Part shown: one piece after another, positions 21,801-30,100 of the stretch
Layout: each line of letters begins with the position of its first letter
Position numbering within the stretch: the stretch's first letter is position 1
DNA from: Branchiostoma lanceolatum
Lineage: Eukaryota; Chordata; Leptocardii; Amphioxiformes; Branchiostomatidae
Length of the DNA stretch: 64,000 nt
Assembly (NCBI RefSeq): GCF_035083965.1
Contig: NC_089722.1
Coordinates: 38,859,958 to 38,923,957 of the forward strand
Reading direction: 5' to 3'
Made by a program: the position numbers and the translations under genes
The notes under the pieces: model-generated
What the model saw: the letters and a program-made list of their open reading frames with translations, nothing else
What the model was told of the DNA's origin: nothing
Database searches by the model: none

Positions 21801-23004
21801 ACAGTAACAAAAAAGCGAGAAGTTGAATTTGTAAAATGTTTGTCTATTTTGTATTCATTACAATGTATCTTGTTTTGTTGTGACTTGTAATTCGTCCAAT
21901 CTGTCAAAAATGTGCAATGCGGGTCTTTATTCATTCATTTCTCTGAGGAAAGCGTTGGACCCCGAAGCTAATCGTATAACTCATCTTACCCACAGGTAAC
22001 AACACTGACGACTGAACTGAAGCAGGCGCGGACGGTTCACCCTGCCAAACACATCGTGCTGAGGATGATGAACGAGAAGGCGACTGAGATCGGCCGGCTG
22101 ACCGGGCAACTCGCACTCAAGTCCGAGGACAACGTCCTGCTGCTCGAGGAGAACGAGTCCCTCAAAGTCGAGAACGAGGTGATCGCTTTTTCTCTTAACA
22201 ACGAAAGTCGCTAGGAGGCGCACATATGACCTTTTTTTTTATGATCACAAAGTAATCGGTGTAATGACGGGAGGGGGAGGGGCGGTTAGAGTTAATTGCC
22301 TTCGGTTGAAACCTCGACCGGGTCATACATCCCGGATAATACCAAACACTTGGTACATTCTGCTTTGCCTGCTTAACACTCAGCGCTTGTATTATAAGAA
22401 AGAGCATGACAGTAAGTTGAACCACACCACTACCAACGGACAAGAAGTAGTAGATTGTAGCATATAAAACCTCCTTGATTGTAGTGGTCTCTGTGGCCCA
22501 TTAGGGCTATAAAAACTTCCTTAAGATTCTCTAGAAATTCCTAAAATGTCGTTGATTTTGTTTAAGATTCTTAACGCTGATCTATATATATCTTTACAGG
22601 CTCTTAAAGTTCAACTGGTCGCACTGCGGACAGCTCTAAGCGTCATTCGGCCATTCCCAGTCCACCGAGGCGATCAGCAGACGGCGGCGGCGCGGAGGGC
22701 AGCCTACATCCGATCGCAGAGCGCTCCCTGTCCGGTGGACAGCCACGAGGACCAGCAGACGACAGCAGCGTCTCGAAGGGCGGCATACGGGCGATCAAAA
22801 AGTGCTCCAAGTCCTACAGCCAGTCAAGACGACGTCTTTCTCCCTTCGGTGTCTGAGATGGACGAGGTCGACTCTGCGGAAACAAGACGGAAGCGTTTCA
22901 ACAAACAGAACTCTCAAAGAAGGGGTTCCTCCATCAAGAAAATGTTTAGGAAGTTTCAAAGGATGAGCAGCTACCACGGCAGTGCCACGAGTAAAAATGG
23001 TTAA
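18886..23004 (+). CDS. Coiled-coil, Arg/Ser-rich protein of unknown function, copy B (3 exons, 281 aa)
   Basis: Coding exons are 18886-19143, 21996-22178 and 22600-23004, with the same lengths, phases and splice sites as copy A. The protein differs from copy A by three conservative changes only: V29A, D197E and F210Y. The coiled coil and both RSxSAP motifs are unchanged. Intron 1 carries a 674-bp transposon not present in copy A, intron 2 a 17-bp insert, and the 3' flank a 199-bp hairpin. Near-identical protein despite many intron indels means purifying selection since the copies separated, which holds whether they are paralogues or two alleles placed in tandem. Function is unknown. Confidence 0.75.
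19144..21995. other. Intron 1 of copy B
   Basis: It matches intron 1 of copy A apart from the 674-bp TIR element at 19837-20510 and small indels. No coding sequence is supported. Frames of 60-89 codons are shared with the copy A intron and lack any domain. Confidence 0.6.
19837..20510. mobile_element. hAT-like MITE (674 bp), insertion private to unit B
   Basis: The terminal regions are inverted repeats, with CTTTTCGCCCCCTGACCCG starting 10 bases in and its exact complement near the other end. The complementarity continues for about 70 bp through CTTTCGTCC and CATTTCGT. The 8-bp target duplication is TGCGTCAG (19829-19836 and 20511-20518). Unit A has a single TGCGTCAG at the same place, which is the empty site. 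It has no transposase frame. An 8-bp duplication is typical of hAT transposases, so the source enzyme is inferred. Confidence 0.9.
22461..22477. mobile_element. 17-bp micro-insertion (CATATAAAACCTCCTTG), unit B only
   Basis: It lies between two copies of ATTGTAG (22454-22460 and 22478-22484). Unit A has one ATTGTAG and no insert (near 12838). The inserted bases match the right half of the palindromic micro-elements at 7913 and 8098. It may be a half-deleted element or the remains of imprecise excision. Confidence 0.72.
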
Positions 23005-23162
23005 ACATAGGAAATGTTGGTCAGATATCTAAAAAAAGAATGCATGTTTGTGTTGTTAAACGACCAATATACTGAATGTATAATCTATAAGCAGATGTTG
23101 GGGAGGCTATATCTTTGAGTTTTCCTAGCTGCCCCGTCTGCAGTTTAACACAGACAAGGGTA

Positions 23163-23361
23163 CGCCAAAAATAATTACTCAAGCAACTGGATAAGATTTT
23201 GAAACAGTCAGACGTTTCAGACAGTATCCACTGTCTTTCGTCAGTGACTGACGAAAGACAGTGGATACTGTCTGAAACGTCTGACTGTTTCAAAATCTTA
23301 TCCAGTTGCTTGAGTAATTATTTTTGGCGTATCTTATTACCTGGATGTCTAACCTTCATCA
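23163..23361. mobile_element. 199-bp hairpin retroelement-like insertion with hammerhead-like core, unit B only
   Basis: Two arms of about 85 bp are almost perfect complements meeting near 23236 (CGTCAGTGACTGACG). They are followed by a 30-base single tail ending CTAACCTTCATCA. The 13-bp flanks ACAGACAAGGGTA (23150-23162 and 23362-23374) are a target duplication, and unit A has one copy (ACAGACAAGGATA). Each arm contains CTGACGA, an AGACAG/CTGTCT stem and GAAACGTC, in the order of a hammerhead core. A related half copy is at 56353-56450. The variable-length duplication and tail suggest retroposition, possibly with Penelope-like machinery. Confidence 0.8.
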
Positions 23362-23374
23362 ACAGACAAGGGTA

Positions 23375-26300
23375 GTTGAGAATACGGAACGATTTGGCCT
23401 CCCCAACATCTACTTGGGGACCATAATAGGCTGTTAATTATGTAGAATTTCTTGTGGCTAACACGTGCACCTTTCTTTGTAAGCAAACGCTAACGTGCTC
23501 TATACGTTACACTATAGCATGCCCTGTAGTATGGTAGTTCAACAGTGTGAATGCTGTGCTTAGACTTAGAAGAATCACAAAGACCTGCCATTTTTTGACT
23601 TATCAAGTTTCAATTATCAAATTCAATTAATAATAATATCTTTTTTTCCAAATTGAAAATTATGATTTCGGAAATACGCCGGTGTTGTTGAATTTACAGA
23701 GGTTTATTTTTTAATCGATTCCAATGGATTTGTGTGAACAATTGTCTCGTTAATTATATTTTATGCACGTGTAATATCAATGCGTAATAACAGCGTAATA
23801 TCAATGAATTGACTAAAAACGTAATGCAATTTTTCAAATCGGTTTAATGGTTTGACCTTGTTAATGGTCCAGCTGTGTTACCTATTTTTCAGGATCACAA
23901 ATTGGACGAAACCGTGTCATACAAAGTGCGTGTTACTTATATCTTGTTTGAAAATCAATTGTCTGCTTATCACAACTCGTTGTCTTGGATTTATTGAGTG
24001 CCCATTGGAAGTATGGCAGGGCATGGCCCCCCCCCCCCAATATATACGCCGCCGTTATAGGAAGTCTGCGAAGGAGGCTAGGCAGGGTATAGGATTAAAG
24101 GAGTCCTAAACTCCAGAGGGGGGGAGTTATTTTCCAATAGATAATGATTTTAGAACGTAAAAATGAATACTTATTACAGTATACGATAAAGTACCCACTA
24201 GTCCCGTGCGCATCAATTCATGCCCAAACTATCCATCATGAAGGAAGTGAGTATATGTATAGGGATACATGGGTAGGGTCTGCACGGGTTTAGTGAGTTA
24301 CATATTATTTTACAAAACACACCTTGTGTAATTCACAACAAGCGGGATTCTGTAAAAAGTCGGTTGGTTATGTATTATTTGATACATAATCTAGTGGAAA
24401 ATAACACTCCCTTCTAGAGTTTAGGACTCCTTTAACAGCAGTTTAGAAGATTTACATAGTTCACATATCTCCATGTCTGTAAAAACCAAGCAAAATTTTA
24501 AAAAGTTTGCCAAAGAAAATAATCAATTTTCCCAAAATTTTGTTTGGTGGTATAGTAGGGCCTTGACCCAAACTTACAAAAATGGGAAAGTTTTAGGTCT
24601 GTGGTCACCGGTTGCCATGGTAAAAGCCATTTTTCAAAATGGCGGATTTTTGCCTGGCGAAGGCCTTAGTCGACAGTACAAAATAGACCATCTTTGGACT
24701 TCTGTCACTCCTACTAGTTAACTGATATTATATTGTTTCTAACATATGTTGTTACCCGTCTTAATAAAAGACATGACATAAAGTTAACATGTTTGTAGTA
24801 AGCTAAAGCAGAGGTCTATTAAAAGATGAGTTGTTTTCGTAAATTTCCAAAATTGACAAAAAGCCTTTTTGGCAAATCAATTTGGTTGATTTTTTGTACA
24901 GTTATTGTGTTAAATTCTATATACATGTACATCATATCAAATAAGAGATTTGGGCCCGTATTGGGAAGAACCGTGGTGGCCCCGAGACTAAACTATTGAT
25001 TCCATTGTAAACGGATTTTAGCCACTGAATCGTGTGCTAAAATGCACATAGCTTGTCTATAGAGGAAGACAAATATACTTTTCTTGCATATTCTCAGGTA
25101 GAAATCAACCTACCTTGCACGTCAAATGTAGATGTCTGCAGGATTGACGACGGGTTGCCATGGTAACAGCCATTTTTCAAAATGGTGGATTTTTACATTG
25201 CCATTAGTCTTGCACCAAATATACTATATTTGACCTTCTTTAACCCCGCCAAGTTAATAGATACATCGCCTATAGCCTTAATCCTTAGATATATCTCAAC
25301 AAAAAATAAAACCAAATTGTGTTCAAAATGATTTAGTGTAAGGGACACTGAAAGATGGCATGCTTTAGGTTAACCTCCTTGGTAATTTTCATCGATGGCC
25401 ACTTAAGGCTGTTTTCACTATCAATAATTCCTTTCGTCCATATCAAATACGTTTTAAGACGAAACACTAATCTACATTATACAGTGATTACAGGACATTT
25501 CTATTTTTCTTAGAAATTGCTTCATACAATAATGAGCAATGGCTGCATTGGCATATTTTTCTTTGGAAATGAGAAACTAATTGAAGTTACTAACTAAATA
25601 ATCTGACTAGACTGAAACAATCCAAAGCAGAGTACACTCGAAGGAGCGAAAAGATGATGTGTAAGGAGTTGATACACATGTGCACAACGTACGGCACTTT
25701 GAAAATGTTGATAGGCTACCTGCCATTTGGCCATACTAATTATATTATATGGATGACATCACGCGTGCATCAATTTTCGCCCGTTTCCAAAAAATATGTT
25801 TTCGGCCATGCTGTAAATCATACAAAGCAGCTGCAAACTGAGAAAATATATGCTAAAACGGATACTAATGTCAAAGGAATGTCAATTGGAATGCCAAAGA
25901 AGAAGATGTGAAAGAACAAAAAATGAAGCATCTATTATTCTATATAACATATTCTGTGTGTAAATTTTATTAATCCTTCCTGACCAGGCAGATTTCATAA
26001 TGAAGGGAACTTTTTTTGCAAAACTTTTTTTATTCGCACGCTCGCATCCATTTGGGGTTCTCAGAGCATGTCATCCATTTTATCAGATCAACATGCCTAA
26101 TGGTGAATAAGCTATCGATCTATTACAGCAATATCAACACTCGGCAATAGATATCATGATAATCACCCATCTTTTCCGTCAAGGAAATTCCTTTAGAGAC
26201 CAAACCCCCATGAATAGCCTTGGTGCCCGGAAAGGGTCGCATGCTGAGGTAGCCCACTATAGCCCAGCCTATCTTTTCCGGGAATCCAGTCTACTGTCGG

Positions 26301-26618
26301 ATATGTAACGACACCATGTAAGTACCAGGAACGCCACCCGTAGTTCAACTTTGATCTCTGACCTGTTTGAACCCCAGTTTACGATGAAGCGTACCGTACG
26401 CGTGACCAAGAGACTGTCTGTCCGGACCTGTAGGTCGATTTACTTGTTCGTATCAAAATACACCGCCTTCTCGCCTTGAACAACACCTACATGTAACACG
26501 AGATGACACGCGTAAGTAACAGAATACTGTAAAGGATCATAATCAAAATTCTATTATGCTGAAATTGGACCAACCTGCGTCACTATACGATCCCACATTT
26601 TCACCTAGTACCTGTAAT
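23375..26618. other. 3' flank of coiled-coil gene copy B
   Basis: It matches the 3' flank of copy A up to about 25520 and again from about 26200. The part between is different sequence of unknown origin, AT-rich, with an 85-codon frame at 25654-25911 that has no domain or splice context. A small AACCTCCTTGG insertion near 25371-25384 is absent from copy A and may be another micro-element, but its duplication is unclear. Confidence 0.45.
24026..24435. mobile_element. Unit B counterparts of the MITE remnant and the TTAA MITE
   Basis: A 12-C run at 24027-24038 and GCGAAGGAGGCTA at about 24068-24080 repeat the TAGCCTCC-family remnant. From 24095 to 24435 is the TTAA-AGGAGTCC...GGACTCCT-TTAA element. 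Both correspond to insertions at 14160 and 14235 in unit A, with point differences and a shorter C run. Confidence 0.75.
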
Positions 26619-26732
26619 CAAGGAGGTTAAATATACAAGGTTAAATATACAAGGAGAAAGGACACAATTTGCCTTCTTTCAGGAGAGTGCGTTTCAACAA
26701 CTTCGCGTCAAGATGTATATTTAACCTCCTTG
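26619..26732. mobile_element. 114-bp MITE with CAAGGAGGTT ends, unit B only
   Basis: The ends CAAGGAGGTTAAATATACA and TGTATATTTAACCTCCTTG are perfect inverted repeats of 19 bp. The 7-bp target duplication is CTGTAAT (26612-26618 and 26733-26739), and unit A has a single CTGTAAT at the matching place near 16713. The termini are the same as in the 17-39 bp micro-elements, making this the longest member here. Confidence 0.88.
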
Positions 26733-27147
26733 CTGTAATAAATATGTATGTCTAACGTTATGTTTAACTTTGTAGATATGCCTTTTAAAACAATTCATTA
26801 TTGATACGGATATACGTGTACAATCAAAGTGACATGTTAATTTAACTCTACGTTAATAACTTTGTCGATATTTTCTGGATTCAATTTATTATTAATACGG
26901 ATATACATGTGCAATCAAAAAGGAAGATTCTGTACAGTACTTTCATTCATTGCCTTTTACATTATAAATAACAGCTCGGCCCGCTTTCGCTGCTGGGCGT
27001 GGCCTCAGCCCCTACCGCTGACCTCGTGACATGTGACAGGTGGGTAAACAACAGGTAAAAGTCAGAACGTTTCACTTCCGCGTAGAGCCGACTGGGTTCA
27101 CAGCAGGGTCACTCCAACGTTTAACGTACGGTCCTGAGTTGACGGTC

Positions 27148-30100
27148 ATGGCGGCTCTGGGCTCGCACGTACACGGACTGACCCTCCCCTTCGCCACCAC
27201 GTTCGACACCAGCCAGATGCGACCGGAGCTGAGCTGGCTTCACGAGCCGCAAGACTTCATGCTACGGGCGGACGGAACCAACGGCATCCGCGTCACACCG
27301 GTGAGTTTTAGAAGTTACCTGTTCAGGGTCGAATTACATATAGCGTTACATTGTACGTTACGCCATGCGTGTCACGTCTACAAGGCACTTTCAATTGTTG
27401 CTACGAGTTTTAGATGTTTCTCTTCTATCCTTGGACACATTTTTTATTTCAAGACAGACATCACTAAGGATCATACTTCAGTCATCATAATTTCCTTATG
27501 AGAACCGATTGTCAATAATTCAAACACAAAATGAACGACCAATAGGTCGTGGGGCGGAAGTGTACAAACTTCCGTGTGTCTGTGCGTCCAGACTTTTATT
27601 TTTTCACACGCTCGCATCAGTTGTGAGGGTCTCAGAGGATGTCATCCATATAATCAAATCAACATGGCCTTATTTGTTAACTTATTTAATCACTAAGTTG
27701 TAGTTTTCAGATGACACTTGTGGTTTAAATTATTCATTAGTAATTTTTGTGTTTATTTTTCCTATTTCAGAAAGAGAAGAGTGACTTCTGGAGGAAGTGA
27801 GTACACAAAGTGTAACTAAATTATTTTATTAGCAGAAGTTAGGCAATCTCTATCAAAGTTCCTGGTTCTTGCATTCACTGCTTTTATAAGTCTGATTTCT
27901 AAATCTCATATACATGTATGAGGTTTTAAAGAATTTATCAGGCTACATCATAGTCATGTGATTGTGAGTGCAAACACCTAATCTCCAAGCAGATGTAAGG
28001 ATCTGGCTCATTCTCAGTGTTTTCAACTTTAACTTAAGATACCCCCAAGTGACCCTGCGAGGGGCAAAGTAGGGGGGAGGAGGTCCCAGGCTAAGGCGGG
28101 CAGGCCTCCAGCCTGGCGCGGAGTGACTCAACAGTGGGAGATGTAACAACTGTGCAAGGCAGGGCGTTCCACTGGGGGATAGTGCCGGGGAAGAATGATA
28201 AAGTTATCTTGTATCTTGTATCTAGGTATAAGAGGAGGCAAACTGCAATACCAGTAACTAGTATTTAGTGTTGCAAAAACTGGCATAGAACACTGAGAAT
28301 ACACCATATCCTTACATCTGCTTGGAGTTTTGTATAACAGATAAGGGTGTGGTCACATTCGTTGTACAGTTGTTGTACAATCGCAAACTAAGGGCATCTT
28401 TGCAACAATTGTTCATATATCGTACAAAATTCAGCTGTATTCTTATCGAAAAGACTAAGATTCTTGTTGGCGGTTGGTTCTGCTTAAAAATCCTACAACA
28501 ACAAAATCCTATGAAGACTAACAATGACTTAGCCTGGGTAGCCTCCTCTGTAGCCTGTGTTTACACAAGCTCTCGGCCGGAGGTTACTGACCCCCACCCC
28601 AAGTGGTTACAGGACGGGCCGGACGCTAGGAGCGCGATTTGTCTGGCTACCATCCTCCCTAGTAATACCACTGGCTGGTAAGCAAGCAGAAAGGGAGAGC
28701 CAGCGGTAACCACGAAGGATGGTACCCAGACTAACAAAAATGTTGAAATACTAGAGGCGAGTAGAAACAGACTCCTGGCTCCCGGGGATCGAACCCGGCC
28801 CGCCAGTCCACAGGCCGCACGCCTTAACCACTAGGATAGAAGGTCTAGACCAGCTAGACTGGTCAGTTGGAGGTGCTTGAACCCCACTATAACAATGTGA
28901 CCACGAGTTAATTGTTCCCAACAGAACGTACTACGTGCCGGAGCTGATCGCGGATAACGGTCACCTGCTGTACACGCCCGTCACAGATCCCGACTGCGTC
29001 ATGGAGACCATGTTTGAGGTGTCAGCTGTCAACCAATTTGACCAAGTAAGCTGAAGAATACTGTAGATACATTTATTTTCGTGTGGATTCAATTTCGTAG
29101 TAGGAGTGGAAAGGTTAGCCTCCGTTGCAGGCTTTCAGGCTTTCCCACGGCAATTTTTCAACCTATCGGGGCCAGGTTCTGTATCTGCTTTAGGCCCCGT
29201 ATCACACAGCGGTTACAGGATCACAGCGGTTACAGGACCCCAAGCAGATACGAGGCCTCAAGCAGATACGGCCCCCCAGCCAAAGAACCTGGCCCCAATA
29301 AGTTGAAAAATAGCAGTGGGTTAGCCTGCAACGGAGGCTATGGAAAGGGTGTGTTTTAAGGCAGTGTTTTAGTTTTGCGGTCGAAACAATTATCATTATT
29401 ATGGCAGGGTGTCATGACTCCTGAGGAACCCCTTGCCTGACTTTCACAATACTGTAGCACAAGTACACATATTTGTACCTTATATGTACAAACTGCTATC
29501 AGATAAAAGCAATATTTCAAGATTTACGGTAGACCGCATGCCTAATAGTCAAGTTATATATTGATAAATCCAGTGTGGTGTGCAACTCTATACTACCGGT
29601 AGTATCTACGTATTTTTTTTCATATCACCAAGAAGATGTAAGGATTCTCTACACTGAGAATGAGCCTACAATGTACATCTGCTTGGAGATTAAATTTTTC
29701 CATCCTTCAACACAGGCAGGTCTGATGGTGCGGTACGATCATGAACACTGGCTGAAAACGGTGAGTTTCTCATGCTGTTAAGGTTTGATAACATTCTTTA
29801 TAATAATGATAATGTACTGATGATATAGGATTGACTTCAGCAAGTAAGATACATGCTATCAATCTTTGGTAAGGGCACACCATTTTAATTTCTTGGTTAA
29901 TGGAATTTAAAAAAAAATGCTAGATTGGAAAATCAACATGAAAACAGAATCTCAGAGGAAAGTTTGTACTTTGGCGCACACAGTTTCAGGGGGTGAACAG
30001 GGTCAGGTGCAAGTTTTCACCCCAGCCTTCTGTTTTCGTGTTTTTTTTTCCTAGAATTAAAAAAAAAATTAGTTAACCAAGAATCTAAATTGGTGTGGCG

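Larger units (their letters stand above)
17160..27193. repeat. Tandem duplication unit B (about 10.03 kb)
   Basis: This is the second copy of the unit, longer than A because of private insertions: a 674-bp TIR element at 19837, a 199-bp hairpin at 23163, a 17-bp insert at 22461 and a 114-bp element at 26619. About 25520-26200 is not matched in A. Unit B runs into the intact exon 1 of the DUF1349 gene, so its right end is the ancestral arrangement. See the findings for the alternative that A and B are two haplotypes placed in tandem. Confidence 0.9.

Noticed and set aside
28772-28852. Functional tRNA gene
   Set aside because: The T arm is good but the acceptor strands do not pair. The same holds for 15768-15855 and 49455-49545.
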